Assembly (NCBI GenBank): GCA_965200835.1 | Contig: OZ241390.1 | Location: forward strand, 124,001-188,000 | Source: JAPPFW01 sp965200835 | GTDB taxonomy: Bacteria > Actinomycetota > Acidimicrobiia > Spongiisociales > Spongiisociaceae | Direction: 5' to 3' | Length of the DNA: 64,000 nucleotides | Shown here: positions 26,938 to 36,017 of the stretch, one piece after another | Numbering within the stretch: position 1 is the first letter of the stretch | How the letters are laid out: each line of letters opens with the position of its first letter | Made by a program: the position numbers and the translations under genes | Notes under the pieces: model-generated | Told to the model about the DNA's origin: nothing | The model's database searches: none | What the model saw: the letters and a program-made list of their open reading frames with translations, nothing else

Positions 26938-27429
26938 TCATACGACCACCAATTCTCGCTCGGCTATCCAGCAGCCGTGAGCTAGAAACGCTGCGGGCGA
27001 GTGAGCCATGGCCTCGACTATGTACTCCTCCCATTCCTCCGGTACGGGGAGTCCAGAAGCCGAAGAAGTATCTTTCCGGCCGGAAACCCAGGCAGGAGGC
27101 TCCATCCGGTCGTGGTAACAGGGATGTTCCACGTAGGCCGCCAGGAAGGCATCCCAACCTGGACTCACCGGAGCGGGTTCGGTCCGTACCAACCCGAGCC
27201 AGTCCTACGGACGCGTGCTCTCCCAGAGCAGGCCGAATTCGTGAGCTAGGAGCCGGAACTTGAAGACATCATCGTCCTGGTAATCCCTGAACAGAGGGCC
27301 GTATGCGGCGAGCGTGGGCGGCATCATGGGGTCGCCCATCCGTTCTTCCGCTTTCAGATTCATGTAGTAGCCCGGGTCGCGGTCACTCGACTTTCCAGAG
27401 GACACCACCTTGGATACCTCCACGATCAA
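26938..27429 (-). pseudogene. Unknown protein with in-frame amber codon
   Basis: A frame of about 163 codons, open on both sides of a TAG at 27205-27207. The upstream part includes GYYMNLKAEERMGDPMMPP and FRLLAHEFGLLWESTRP; the downstream part includes SPGWDAFLAAYVEHP and PVPEEWEEYIVEAMAHSP. Both halves look protein-like (amphipathic, acidic, no rare codons), so CAG to TAG in one ancestral gene is likely. I do not recognise the family. TTG 27429 opens the frame; GTG 27408 after GGAGG is an alternative. It is 27 nt upstream of a leftward terminal region and not overlapped by another gene. The short product of 74 residues may still be made. Confidence 0.45.
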
Positions 27430-27470
27430 TTGTCAGAGACCAGCCGAGAGCTAACTTCTCCCGGGTTGTC

Positions 27471-28343
27471 TCAGAAGTCGAACAGGGACACGGCGGTTCC
27501 GCCGCGGATGGCGGCCCGTTCCTCGGGGGTGATATCCGGGAGGTAGTGGTCCACTAGAGCCAGTACCTCGCCGTATCCGGGCTCCACTTTGATCCATGGC
27601 CAGTCCGAAGCGTTGAGCATCCGATTGGCTCCGAATGCGGCGTAGATCCGATCGACTACTTCCTGGAGATCGGGATGGGGGTAGGGCGTCTGAGTGAAGG
27701 CGTACTGGCCCGATATATGCACATACAGATCGTCAGGATGGTCGGCTGCCATCTGCTCGACGAGTGCCAGCGAGTCGGGCGGTAGCGGTATGTCGAATCT
27801 TGGTCGCAGGTACTCGTCGATAGCCAGCTCCATCCAAATGTCGGGGCAGAATCCCAGATGGTTCATCACTACCTTCAGGCCTGGTAGGAGCTTCATCACA
27901 CCGTCCAGCAGCCGCACCTGGTCGGGTGACCCGTAGAACCAAACCACCATGCCGTGATCACGCATCCCCGCCAGGGTCGGGAACACATCCAGCGACTCGG
28001 GGTCCTGGCCCTCCTCTCCCCCGAAGCCGTAGAAGCGGAGACCCTGAAGCCCGGCCTGGTCGGCCCGCCTCGCTGCCTGACGGGCGCCGTCGGCCGCCTC
28101 CGCGTCGTAGACACCCACACCGGCGAACTTGCCGGGATGGTCGACCACTATCTCTCCCAGATACTCATCGTGTGGGGAGAGGGGAACGATCACCGCATGA
28201 TCCACCCCGGCCCCGTCCATCGCCTCCAGGAACTCTTCTGCCAGTTCCTCCCGCTCGGCGGGTGCCATCTCGTCGAACACAAGACGGGGATAGTCCTCGC
28301 TATGAGCTTTGAACAGATGCAGGTGGGCGTCCACTACGGCCAT
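27471..28343 (-). CDS. Amidohydrolase family 2 (ACMSD-like TIM-barrel hydrolase)
   Basis: A 290-residue metal-dependent hydrolase. The N-terminal DAHLHLF motif gives the first metal ligands, MNHLGFCPD a later His, and NASDWPWIKVEPGY the conserved Asp near the C-terminus. Members hydrolyse lactones or decarboxylate aromatic acids. It is the last gene of a leftward operon with an ABC importer and an alpha/beta hydrolase, so it may process the imported compound. The gap to the upstream hydrolase is 39 nt. Substrate unknown. Confidence 0.8.
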   Translation of the reverse strand: MAVVDAHLHLFKAHSEDYPRLVFDEMAPAEREELAEEFLEAMDGAGVDHAVIVPLSPHDEYLGEIVVDHPGKFAGVGVYDAEAADGARQAARRADQAGLQGLRFYGFGGEEGQDPESLDVFPTLAGMRDHGMVVWFYGSPDQVRLLDGVMKLLPGLKVVMNHLGFCPDIWMELAIDEYLRPRFDIPLPPDSLALVEQMAADHPDDLYVHISGQYAFTQTPYPHPDLQEVVDRIYAAFGANRMLNASDWPWIKVEPGYGEVLALVDHYLPDITPEERAAIRGGTAVSLFDF

Positions 28344-28382
28344 GTCAGGTCCTCCAATCGAGTTGTCTCCAAGGGCGGCATG

Positions 28383-29072
28383 TCAGCCTTCGGCGGCCAC
28401 CCGCTCCGCTCGCATCGCTTCTAGCTGCTCGGCATGCTCGGCGATCCATGCCAGATGGTGACCGGTCAGGTAGCGCCGGAGGAACATCACCATGTGCTCT
28501 AGTAGCTGGGGCTGGTCCATGAGCAGAACGGGACCGGTCCGATCCGATGCTCCGGTCACCCTGAGGCGCTGTCCCTTCATCTTCGGATACCACTCGGCCA
28601 GCAGCTCGTTCACATCCGGATCGAGGCTACCGGCTAGGACCAGCCGGATGGCCTGGCGGGTCGAACGCCAGTCGATCGGTCTGGGTGGTTCGGCGGCAAG
28701 TGGCGCCACCAGGACCTGGACCGGAGCTCCATAGCTCTCGTCCAGGTACAGGAGCAGGTCGGTCACCGAACCGTAGGCGACCAGCGCTACCGGGCCGAAG
28801 GAGGCGCTTATCTCCCCCAGCAGCTGAGCGATGTCGCTGAACAGGGCATCCGGGTCGGGCTCCCCATCCGAGAGGCCGTGGCCTCGCAGCTCCACGCTGA
28901 TGACCCGGAGCCCGTGGGCAGCCATCTGCCCGGTGATCGGACCCCAGGTGTCGAGATCATCCCCCAAGTCGTGTATGAACACCACGGCCGGGCCATCGCG
29001 GGACCACTCGTGCCCGCGGATAACCAGCCCCTCCGGAAGCCGGATCGCGACCGGAACCGGCCCAGCCGTCAT
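28383..29072 (-). CDS. Alpha/beta hydrolase fold protein
   Basis: A 229-residue protein with the oxyanion-hole segment VVFIHDLGDDLDTWG and the strand RVISVELRGHGLSDG. The nucleophile elbow reads LVAYGSVTDLL, so Ser is present but the second Gly of G-X-S-X-G is not. It may be an esterase or lactonase of unusual type. The frame is open to 29195, but ATG 29072 overlaps the oppD stop (ATGA) and gives a natural start. It is coupled to oppD and precedes the amidohydrolase, suggesting that it acts on the transported substrate. Confidence 0.7.
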   Translation of the reverse strand: MTAGPVPVAIRLPEGLVIRGHEWSRDGPAVVFIHDLGDDLDTWGPITGQMAAHGLRVISVELRGHGLSDGEPDPDALFSDIAQLLGEISASFGPVALVAYGSVTDLLLYLDESYGAPVQVLVAPLAAEPPRPIDWRSTRQAIRLVLAGSLDPDVNELLAEWYPKMKGQRLRVTGASDRTGPVLLMDQPQLLEHMVMFLRRYLTGHHLAWIAEHAEQLEAMRAERVAAEG

Positions 29073-30106
29073 CAGGCGTCGAACGGCTGGGGGTTGAAGC
29101 AGCGAAGCGTCCGGTCGGACTCGCCCACCACCAGGCCGGGATGGTCGGTCCAGCAGCGCTCGATGCTGTGGGGACATCGCGGTGCGAAACGGCATCCGGG
29201 TGGCATCAGCTGCGGTGGTGGCACCAGTCCGGGAATCGGGTAGAGACGCTGCCGCTTCACGCTGACCTGCGGCAAGGCACGAAGCAAACCCTGCGTATAG
29301 GGGTGGCGGGGATCCTCGAACAGCTCGTCGACCGGTGCTTGCTCCACGATCTCGCCGGCATACATGACCGCCACCCGATCGGCCACCGCCGCCACCACCG
29401 CCAGATCGTGGGTGATCAACAGCATCGACATGTGCCGCTCCCGCTGCTCGTGGAGGAGCTGGTCGAGAATCTGAGCCTGCACCGTCACATCGAGGGCAGT
29501 GGTCGGCTCGTCGGCAATGAGAATGTCGGGATCCAGGACCAGGGCTAGGGCGATCATCACCCGCTGCCGCATCCCCCCCGAAAGCTGATGGGGATAGGAC
29601 TTGAGCCGCTGGACGGGATCGGGCAGGCCCACCTTGGCCAAGACTTCTGCGGCCATCTCCCGAGCCTCACGCCTACGCACATCCCGGTGGGCTCGGATAA
29701 CCTCCACTATCAGCTTCCCGACGGTAAATACCGGATCGAGGGAGGTGAGCGGATCCTGGAAGATCATCGAGATCGAATCGGAACGGATACGCCCCATCTC
29801 CCGGTTCTTCAGACCCAAAAGGTTGTCGCCCCTGAAGAGAATTTGCCCGCCCCGTACCTCGACCGGTGGAGTGGGCAGCAGGCGCATGATTGACAGGGCG
29901 GTGATGCTCTTGCCGCACCCGCTCTCCCCCACCAGGCAGAGGATCTCATTGGGATACAGGTCGAGGGACAGATCCCGAACCACGTCGAACGACTCGCCCC
30001 GTGTGCTCACCGAGGTCCGGAGCCCGCGCAGGGACAACAAGGGGGCGGCCTCCGTTGCGGACCTTGCGGCCCCGGCGGTGGTCGTATTGGAAGCGCTCGC
30101 CATCAT
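29072..30106 (-). CDS. Oligopeptide-type ABC transporter ATP-binding protein (OppD/DppD)
   Basis: A 344-residue nucleotide-binding subunit with Walker A GESGCGKS, the signature LSGGMRQRV, Walker B ILIADEPTTALDV and the H-loop LLITHDLAVV. The C-terminal oligo_HPY extension has cysteines in PPGCRFAPRCPHS, as in subunits that may carry an Fe-S cluster. It powers import through the DppB/DppC permeases. The start (ATG 30106 or 30103) overlaps the permease stop. Only one ATPase occurs in the operon, with no OppF, so it would act as a homodimer or share another partner. Confidence 0.9.
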   Translation of the reverse strand: MMASASNTTTAGAARSATEAAPLLSLRGLRTSVSTRGESFDVVRDLSLDLYPNEILCLVGESGCGKSITALSIMRLLPTPPVEVRGGQILFRGDNLLGLKNREMGRIRSDSISMIFQDPLTSLDPVFTVGKLIVEVIRAHRDVRRREAREMAAEVLAKVGLPDPVQRLKSYPHQLSGGMRQRVMIALALVLDPDILIADEPTTALDVTVQAQILDQLLHEQRERHMSMLLITHDLAVVAAVADRVAVMYAGEIVEQAPVDELFEDPRHPYTQGLLRALPQVSVKRQRLYPIPGLVPPPQLMPPGCRFAPRCPHSIERCWTDHPGLVVGESDRTLRCFNPQPFDA

Positions 30107-31020
30107 GCCTTTCGCAGTCGGGGATTGACGATCGTGTAGCCCACATCGGCCAGCCAGTTGCTGAGCAGGACGATGGTGACCAGCACCAGGGAGAAGAATT
30201 GGGCAACCGGGTAGTCACGCCGTAACACGGCATTCACCAGCACCTGGCCCAAACCAGGCCATCCGAATATGGTCTCCACCACTAGGGCATAACCTACGAT
30301 CTGGCCGATCCGGAGCCCGGCCAGCGACACGATCGGAATCAGCGCGTTGCGGAAGACGTGGCGGACGATCACCTTCACCTCCGACAATCCTCCCGCCCGC
30401 AGGGTGCGTACGAAGTCCTGGTTGAGATTCTCGAGCATGGCCGAGCGGGTCATCCTCACGGTTAGTGCCATACCCTCCATGGCTAGCACCGCCGCAGGCA
30501 ATACCAGCTGCTTCGGCCCGCAGCATCCGGCGGACGGAAGCCATCCGAGTACCGAAGCGAACAGCCACACCGCCAGCAGCGCCAGCCAGAAATTCGGAAC
30601 CGCCATGCCGGCCACCGAGAAGCTCATGATCCCCCCATCCCACCACGAGTTCCTTCGCAGGGAGGCCAGCATGCCCAGGGGTATCCCCAAGCCGAATACG
30701 AGCACGAAGGCGGCCGCCCCCAGGATCAGGCTGTTCATCCCATGGTGGGTGAGCAGCTCGCTGATAGAGGCGTTGTTGGTGAGGGAGTTACCTAGATCCC
30801 CGGACAGGATGCTCTGGACATAGTCGATGTATTGCTCGTGGAACGGATCGTTGAGCCCTAGCTGCTCCCGGACCGCCTCCCGCTCCTCGGCCGACGCAGA
30901 GGCCGGCACCCTGGCAGCTACCGCATCCCCTCCTGAAAGCCGGATGGCGTAGAACACCGCCACTGATGACAGCGCCAGCACAATCACCATGTAGATGGTG
31001 CGAGCCAGAACACGCTTCAT
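30103..31020 (-). CDS. ABC transporter permease DppB type, copy 1
   Basis: A 305-residue inner-membrane permease with about six helices. It has the N-terminal segment VFYAIRLSGGDAVAARV and the ATPase-contact loop DFVRTLRAGGLSE followed by RHVFRNALIPIVS. The C-terminus reads ETIFGWPGLGQVLVNAVLRRDYPV. It is a close paralogue of the gene at 31979 on the other side of dppC, with long shared stretches at the DNA level. Four-nt overlaps with its neighbours indicate translational coupling. The presence of two DppB-type subunits is unusual. Confidence 0.9.
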   Translation of the reverse strand: MKRVLARTIYMVIVLALSSVAVFYAIRLSGGDAVAARVPASASAEEREAVREQLGLNDPFHEQYIDYVQSILSGDLGNSLTNNASISELLTHHGMNSLILGAAAFVLVFGLGIPLGMLASLRRNSWWDGGIMSFSVAGMAVPNFWLALLAVWLFASVLGWLPSAGCCGPKQLVLPAAVLAMEGMALTVRMTRSAMLENLNQDFVRTLRAGGLSEVKVIVRHVFRNALIPIVSLAGLRIGQIVGYALVVETIFGWPGLGQVLVNAVLRRDYPVAQFFSLVLVTIVLLSNWLADVGYTIVNPRLRKA

Positions 31021-31982
31021 TCCTGGTCGACCCCTTTCGCCTCATGGCGTAGCCTCGGATCGAACACGTCTCGAAGGCCGTCCCCGATTAGGGACACCGC
31101 CAGCACCAGCATCACGATGGTCAATCCGGGAATGGTGGACTCCCAATGGTTTTGCTGCAGGAAGTTGCGTCCATCCGAGACCATCCCTCCCAGACTCGGG
31201 GTGGGGGGCTGGGCACCCAGTCCGATGAACGACAGGGCGGCCTCGGCGATCACCGCCACCGCCACGTAGTAGGAGGCCAGCACCAGGGCCGGGGCCAGGA
31301 TGTTCGGGAAGAGGTGCTTGACCATGATCCTGAGAGTGGACAGGCCACCCGCCCTCGCTGCCTCGATGAACTCTCGCTCGCTCAGCGCCAGCACCTCGCC
31401 CCGCACCACCCGGGCGATAGCGGCGGTGTTGACTAGGCCGACGGCCAGGATCACTGGGAAGAGACCCTCCCCTAAGCCACCGGCGAACAGAACAGCCACC
31501 AGGATGAGGGGGAATCCCCACACGAAGTCGACCACCCCCCGGATGGTCCGGTCCTTCCAGCCCCCCAGGAATCCCCCGATCATGCCCAGTACGAGCCCGA
31601 GGACGAGCGACAGCAGCGTCACGCCAGCCGCCACCATGAGACTCACCCGAATCCCGACGAACACCCGTACTGCCATGTCTCGCCCCAGATGATCGGTTCC
31701 CAGTAGGTGGCCTTCGCTCCCGGGCGGCGCGAGGGTGTTACGGAAGTCCTGGAAGGTGGGATCGGCCCCCGAGATGATCGGTCCCAGAAGTCCGGCGCCC
31801 AGCACTACCAATCCCAAGGCGGTGCCCAACAGCAGCAGCTTGTTCCGACGCATACGCCCCAGCGCGGCGCGCACAGGGCCTACCCGGCGGCTTTCCTCAT
31901 ATTCGGCGAGCCGGTTGTTCCACGCTTCGAGATGGGCGGTCGTCAGTTGGGACCCCTTTAGTGGTTGCTCCGGTGGCATCAT
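31017..31982 (-). CDS. ABC transporter permease DppC type
   Basis: A 321-residue permease. A cytoplasmic N-terminus (about 40 residues) is followed by the first helix, a periplasmic segment containing GTDHLGRDMAVRVFVG, and a membrane domain with the EAA loop (SEREFIEAARAGGLSTLRIMVKHLFPN). The C-terminus has GDGLRDVFDPRLR. It sits between two DppB copies with 4-nt overlaps on both sides. It normally pairs with one DppB to form the pore; here it could pair with either. Confidence 0.9.
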   Translation of the reverse strand: MMPPEQPLKGSQLTTAHLEAWNNRLAEYEESRRVGPVRAALGRMRRNKLLLLGTALGLVVLGAGLLGPIISGADPTFQDFRNTLAPPGSEGHLLGTDHLGRDMAVRVFVGIRVSLMVAAGVTLLSLVLGLVLGMIGGFLGGWKDRTIRGVVDFVWGFPLILVAVLFAGGLGEGLFPVILAVGLVNTAAIARVVRGEVLALSEREFIEAARAGGLSTLRIMVKHLFPNILAPALVLASYYVAVAVIAEAALSFIGLGAQPPTPSLGGMVSDGRNFLQQNHWESTIPGLTIVMLVLAVSLIGDGLRDVFDPRLRHEAKGVDQE

Positions 31983-32926
31983 ACGCCCCTAGGTCGAGTG
32001 GTGCGAAGGCGGGGATCGGCCGCCAGGTATCCGAAGTCCGATAGCCAGTTACCAACCACCACGAGCGCGACCAGCACCAGGGACAAGAATTGCGCGACCG
32101 GGTAGTCACGACGCAGCACGGCGTTCACCAGCACCTGGCCCAGGCCGGGCCAGCCGAATATGGTCTCCACCACTAGGGCATATCCGACGATCTGGCCAAT
32201 CCGCAACCCGGCCAGCGACACGATCGGAATCAGAGCGTTCCGGAGCACGTGCCGCCCGATCACTCTCATCTCCGAGAGCCCGCCTGCCCGCAGGGTCCGG
32301 ACGAAGTCCCGGTCCAGATACTCCAGCATGGCCGAACGGGTCATCCGGACGGTGAGCGCGATGCCCTCCGCCGCCAGCACCAGGGCCGGGAGGACCAGAT
32401 GTCTGGGCTCGCAGCATCCGGCGGTCGGCAACCAGTGCAGGGTGGAGGCGAACAGCCACACCGCCAGCAGCGCCAGCCAGAAGTTCGGAACCGCCATGCC
32501 GGCTACCGAGAAACTCAATGCCGAGGCGTCCAGGAAACTGTTACGCCTCAGCGAGGCCACGATTCCGATCGGAATCCCCACGGCGAACACCAGCACGAAG
32601 GCCGCCGTGCCCAGTATGAGGCTGTTCCGCCCATGTATGACCAGCATGTTGACGATGGGCGTGCTGTTGGTCAACGAGTGGCCCAGATCGCCTCTGAATA
32701 GCCTTCCCATATAATCGAAATACTGCTCATGGATGGGAAGGTTCAGACCCCATAGCTCCCTGAGTTGCTCACGAGCTTCGAGAGAAGCCGAACCGGGCTG
32801 GATGACCGCCGCTACCGCGTCCCCGCCCGACAGCCGGATGGCATAGAACACGGCCACCGATGACACCAGGATGATCACCACCGTATAGGCGGTCTTGTAG
32901 GCGGTGCGGAGAGCAAGTGCCTTCAT
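31979..32926 (-). CDS. ABC transporter permease DppB type, copy 2
   Basis: A 315-residue permease very similar to the 30103-31020 product. Shared stretches include SSVAVFYAIRLSGGDAVAA, MAVPNFWLALLAVWLFAS and LAGLRIGQIVGYALVVETI. The first helix and the periplasmic loop after it differ most, which would change the substrate-facing side. It follows the binding-protein gene after an 85-nt gap holding stem-loops. It probably arose by duplication of the other dppB; gene conversion may keep the copies alike. Confidence 0.9.
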   Translation of the reverse strand: MKALALRTAYKTAYTVVIILVSSVAVFYAIRLSGGDAVAAVIQPGSASLEAREQLRELWGLNLPIHEQYFDYMGRLFRGDLGHSLTNSTPIVNMLVIHGRNSLILGTAAFVLVFAVGIPIGIVASLRRNSFLDASALSFSVAGMAVPNFWLALLAVWLFASTLHWLPTAGCCEPRHLVLPALVLAAEGIALTVRMTRSAMLEYLDRDFVRTLRAGGLSEMRVIGRHVLRNALIPIVSLAGLRIGQIVGYALVVETIFGWPGLGQVLVNAVLRRDYPVAQFLSLVLVALVVVGNWLSDFGYLAADPRLRTTRPRGV

Positions 32927-32947
32927 CTGCTACCCCAAATTACAAGA

Positions 32948-32998
32948 GGGGGCCACCCAGTCGGCGGCCCCCGCTTGCTTGGATCGGTCTGCGGACCG
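32948..32998 (-). terminator. Two stem-loops between binding-protein and permease genes
   Basis: GGGGGCC (32948-32954) pairs with GGCCCCC (32966-32972), and CGGTC-TGCG-GACCG spans 32985-32998. They lie in the 85-nt gap after the binding-protein stop. Such stems usually stabilise or partly terminate the transcript, so that more binding protein than permease is made. On the leftward transcript the first stem is followed by a short T-containing run. Confidence 0.5.
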
Positions 32999-33011
32999 CT
33001 GGAGCGGCCTC

Positions 33012-34826
33012 TTAGGCCTCGATCCAGGTGTCGTTGTAGTACGGGTACAGGTTCCACACGAACGGCTGCCATCCATGCACTTTGTTGTTGTGCACGAAGG
33101 TAGCGTTCTGGTTCATGAGCGGGATGTAGGGGAGCTCCTCCGCCCAGGCCAGCTGGAACTCGGAAGCCGCCGCTTGGGCATCCGCCTCGGTCGCCGAGGA
33201 CTGCCAGTTGGCAATGGCATCGTCCACTCTCGGCTCCACCGCATGGGAGAAGTTTGGCACCGGGATGAACTGGGATCCGCCGAAGAGGATCAGCACATCC
33301 AGCGGGATCGGCCACAGCCAGAAGAACAGGGACATCTCCACCGAGTCACGGCCGGGACCGCTCTGCTGCTCGAAGGCCAGCGCCCGGTCCACTACATCGA
33401 GATTGGCCTGTACCCCGACGTTGGCGAACTGCGCCTGGACCGCTTCGGCCACTGCCTTCTGGACGGTCTCGTCCTCGACCAGGTAACGGAACTCGAACCT
33501 GACGCCGTCCCGCTCCCGTACTCCGTCACCACCGCGGACCCAACCGGCCTCGTCGAGCTTCTGGTTGGCCAGATCGATATCGAACTGGTTGAACATCTCG
33601 ACGGATGAGTCGTAGTTCCGGTCGGTGGTCGGGAAGGGACCGTAGGTCGGCGCGCCGTTGCCGAACAGGATCGCCTGCACCATTCCCTCCCGGTCGAGTG
33701 CATGGGAAAGGCCCTGCCGGGTCAACCGGTCACCGAAGTACTCCGGATAGTCCCGGTTCATCGCCAGGTGGTAGCCGGACCATTCCGGATGCCGGATGAC
33801 GGTGAGATCCGAGTTCGACTCCAGGCGGCCGATGTCCTGATGGGCTGGGTTGATGAGCGTGTCGATATCGCCGTTCTCGAGCTGGGTAGCCCGCTGGCCG
33901 GCCTCGGTGATGACCGTCCAGCGGATGGCATCCAGGTAGGCCGCCCCCGTGTTCTCGAAGAAGGGAGTCTGCGAGCCGGGATAGTCGTCCCACCGGTTCA
34001 CCAGCACGTGGCTTCCCGGAACCCATTCCTCGTGAGTGAAGGGACCAGTGCCGTCGGCGAGCTCGGTGCCGTAGGTGGAAGCGGCATCGAGCGACCCGTC
34101 CTCCGCGATCGAATGCTCTTTCCAGGTGTTGATGTTGGCGATCCGCCAGTAACCGGTCTTATGCGGTCCCAGAGCGCCCACCCAGGGGTTCTTCATCTTC
34201 ACAACCACGTCGTTGCCGTCGGCCTCGTAGGTGTCGACCGGTGCAGCCAGACCGGCGATGAAGCTGTACGACTGGATCGCACGGTAGAACTCGGCCACCA
34301 TCTCGGCGTTGATCGTTCCGCCGGAGTGCGACAGCTTGCCCTCGGGGATCGTGAACCGGTACTCGAGCCCGTCGGCGGAGGCTGAGTAACCGGAGGCGAA
34401 CTGGGGAACCGTGGCGCCACTCGGATCGTTGGAGAGAATCGCCTCGTAGATGGCGAAGAATGCCGGGTCGTACCAGTTGGTGGTCAGCGGATCGTGCTTG
34501 GAAACGTCACGGTTGTATCCCTCCCGCAACGTGCCACCCACCGTCGGACCCATCATGGACGGCTCCTCCTCCATAGCAGCCGTCGTATCGGGAGCTTCGT
34601 CGGTCATCGCCGCGGTGGTGGCCGCCGCCTGGGTAGCTGCGGTTGTGGCCTCCGGCTCGTCGTCACCTCCGCAGGCGGCCAGGATCGAGGCGGCGGACGC
34701 TACCCCGACACCTGCGACAGCCAGCCTCTTCATGAACTGGCGGCGGCCCAACTCCCTGGCTCGATACTGTTCAGTTAGCTCGGCTACCTCCGAACCGAAC
34801 TCGGACTCCGTCCTAGAGCTTTCCAT
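33012..34826 (-). CDS. Extracellular solute-binding protein family 5 (Tat lipoprotein)
   Basis: A 604-residue oligopeptide/nickel-type (SBP_bac_5) binding protein. The leader carries a twin-arginine motif (R28-R29, RRQFMKRLAVAG) and a lipobox LAAC ending at Cys52, followed by an Ala/Thr/Glu-rich linker. A family signature occurs as YEAILSNDPSG and, later, RQGLSHALDREGMVQAILFG. It is exported folded and anchored to the membrane, delivering substrate to the DppB/DppC permeases encoded downstream. Family 5 ligands range from peptides to sugars and opines; the ligand here is unknown. It is the first gene of the operon and divergent from the epimerase gene. Confidence 0.9.
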   Translation of the reverse strand: MESSRTESEFGSEVAELTEQYRARELGRRQFMKRLAVAGVGVASAASILAACGGDDEPEATTAATQAAATTAAMTDEAPDTTAAMEEEPSMMGPTVGGTLREGYNRDVSKHDPLTTNWYDPAFFAIYEAILSNDPSGATVPQFASGYSASADGLEYRFTIPEGKLSHSGGTINAEMVAEFYRAIQSYSFIAGLAAPVDTYEADGNDVVVKMKNPWVGALGPHKTGYWRIANINTWKEHSIAEDGSLDAASTYGTELADGTGPFTHEEWVPGSHVLVNRWDDYPGSQTPFFENTGAAYLDAIRWTVITEAGQRATQLENGDIDTLINPAHQDIGRLESNSDLTVIRHPEWSGYHLAMNRDYPEYFGDRLTRQGLSHALDREGMVQAILFGNGAPTYGPFPTTDRNYDSSVEMFNQFDIDLANQKLDEAGWVRGGDGVRERDGVRFEFRYLVEDETVQKAVAEAVQAQFANVGVQANLDVVDRALAFEQQSGPGRDSVEMSLFFWLWPIPLDVLILFGGSQFIPVPNFSHAVEPRVDDAIANWQSSATEADAQAAASEFQLAWAEELPYIPLMNQNATFVHNNKVHGWQPFVWNLYPYYNDTWIEA

Positions 34827-34940
34827 ATGCGTGTCCTCCTTCGCTTCACGCCGAGGCTCTTACTTGGCCGGTATCTTATCCTGTTGCGTGGCGGGCCGGG
34901 AAGCCGATATGAGGCCGTGCATGAGGAAGGAGCCATCAGG

Positions 34941-35912
34941 ATGACCGAAATACAGCGAGTACTAGTCACTGGATCGGCGGGTTGTATAGGTGCATGGGCG
35001 GTGCATGAGCTGGTCCGGGAAGGAACCGACGTGGTCGCCTTCGATATCGCCGAGGATTCCCACCGGTTGCGCTTGGTCCTCGACCACGACGATCTGGCCC
35101 AGGTCACTTTCCGTAGAGGGGACATACGTGACGGGGCGGCGGTCCGCCAGGTGGTCGATGAGGAACGGATCACCCACATCGTTCACCTGGCAGGGCTTCA
35201 GGTCCCGTTCTGTGCGACTGATCCGGTCAACGGTTCGCTGGTGAACGTCACCGGCACCCTGAACGTGCTGGAGGCCAAGCGCCGCTCCGGTGGCCGGGTG
35301 CGCGGGATGGCCTATGCCAGCTCGATCGGTGTGTTCGGCACGGCCGACCTGTACGAGGGGGGCGTGGCGCATGATGACTCCCTCTGCGCTCCGACCACCC
35401 TCTACGGCGCCTACAAGCAGGCCAACGAGTGGACCGCCCGCATCTATGCGGCGGACTGGGGAGTGGGTTCGGTGGGGTTACGGCCCTCGGTGATCTACGG
35501 ACTCGGTCGTGACCAGGGGCTCACGTCCGACGCCACCAAGGCGATGCTCGCCGCAGCGGCCGGAGTGTCGGGCCACATCGCCCACGGGGGCACGGTCACC
35601 TACCAGCACGCCCAGGACATGGCCGCCATCTTCATCGCCGCTGCCTGCCTGGAGACCGACACCGCCCTGGTGCATAACGTGGGCGGCCCGGTAGCTCACA
35701 TCTCCGAGATCGCCACGATGATCGACGCCACCGCCTCCGGCATCGAAACCACCTACGAGACGGCACCCTTCCCACTCCCTTCCATCATCGACGGCAGCGA
35801 ACTCGACGAGATCATCGACTTCGAGCAACGAACCCTCGCGGAAGGGATCGCAGGAACCATCGACGACTTCCGCCGCCTCCTGGCAACCGGTCGAGTGGAA
35901 CCCCCTGCCTAG
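34941..35912 (+). CDS. NAD-dependent epimerase/dehydratase (extended SDR)
   Basis: A 323-residue Rossmann protein. The nucleotide motif is VLVTGSAGCIGAW (GxxGxxG), followed by the VAFDIAED strand and VHLAGLQVPF. The active-site triad is present: SSIGVFG serine, and Tyr-X3-Lys in TLYGAYKQANE. Such enzymes interconvert sugars or reduce/oxidise small hydroxyl compounds. ATG 34941 has AGGAAGGA about 10 nt upstream; the frame itself is open from 34827. It is divergent from the transporter operon and may act on the same substrate. Exact reaction unknown. Confidence 0.85.
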   Translation: MTEIQRVLVTGSAGCIGAWAVHELVREGTDVVAFDIAEDSHRLRLVLDHDDLAQVTFRRGDIRDGAAVRQVVDEERITHIVHLAGLQVPFCATDPVNGSLVNVTGTLNVLEAKRRSGGRVRGMAYASSIGVFGTADLYEGGVAHDDSLCAPTTLYGAYKQANEWTARIYAADWGVGSVGLRPSVIYGLGRDQGLTSDATKAMLAAAAGVSGHIAHGGTVTYQHAQDMAAIFIAAACLETDTALVHNVGGPVAHISEIATMIDATASGIETTYETAPFPLPSIIDGSELDEIIDFEQRTLAEGIAGTIDDFRRLLATGRVEPPA

Positions 35913-35982
35913 CCCAGGCACCGGGACGGATCGCGCCAAAGTCGATACGATCATCTCGACCAACAATAATCTGTGGTCAGCT

Positions 35983-35997
35983 ATCGTTATGAACGAT
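35983..35997. promoter_or_regulatory. Dyad upstream of the Phd antitoxin
   Basis: ATCGTT-ATG-AACGAT, a perfect inverted repeat, ends 20 nt before the antitoxin ATG. Phd/YefM antitoxins normally autorepress through such palindromes. Assignment is by position only. Confidence 0.5.
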
Positions 35998-36017
35998 GAG
36001 CAAGTCAGGAGTCTCCG

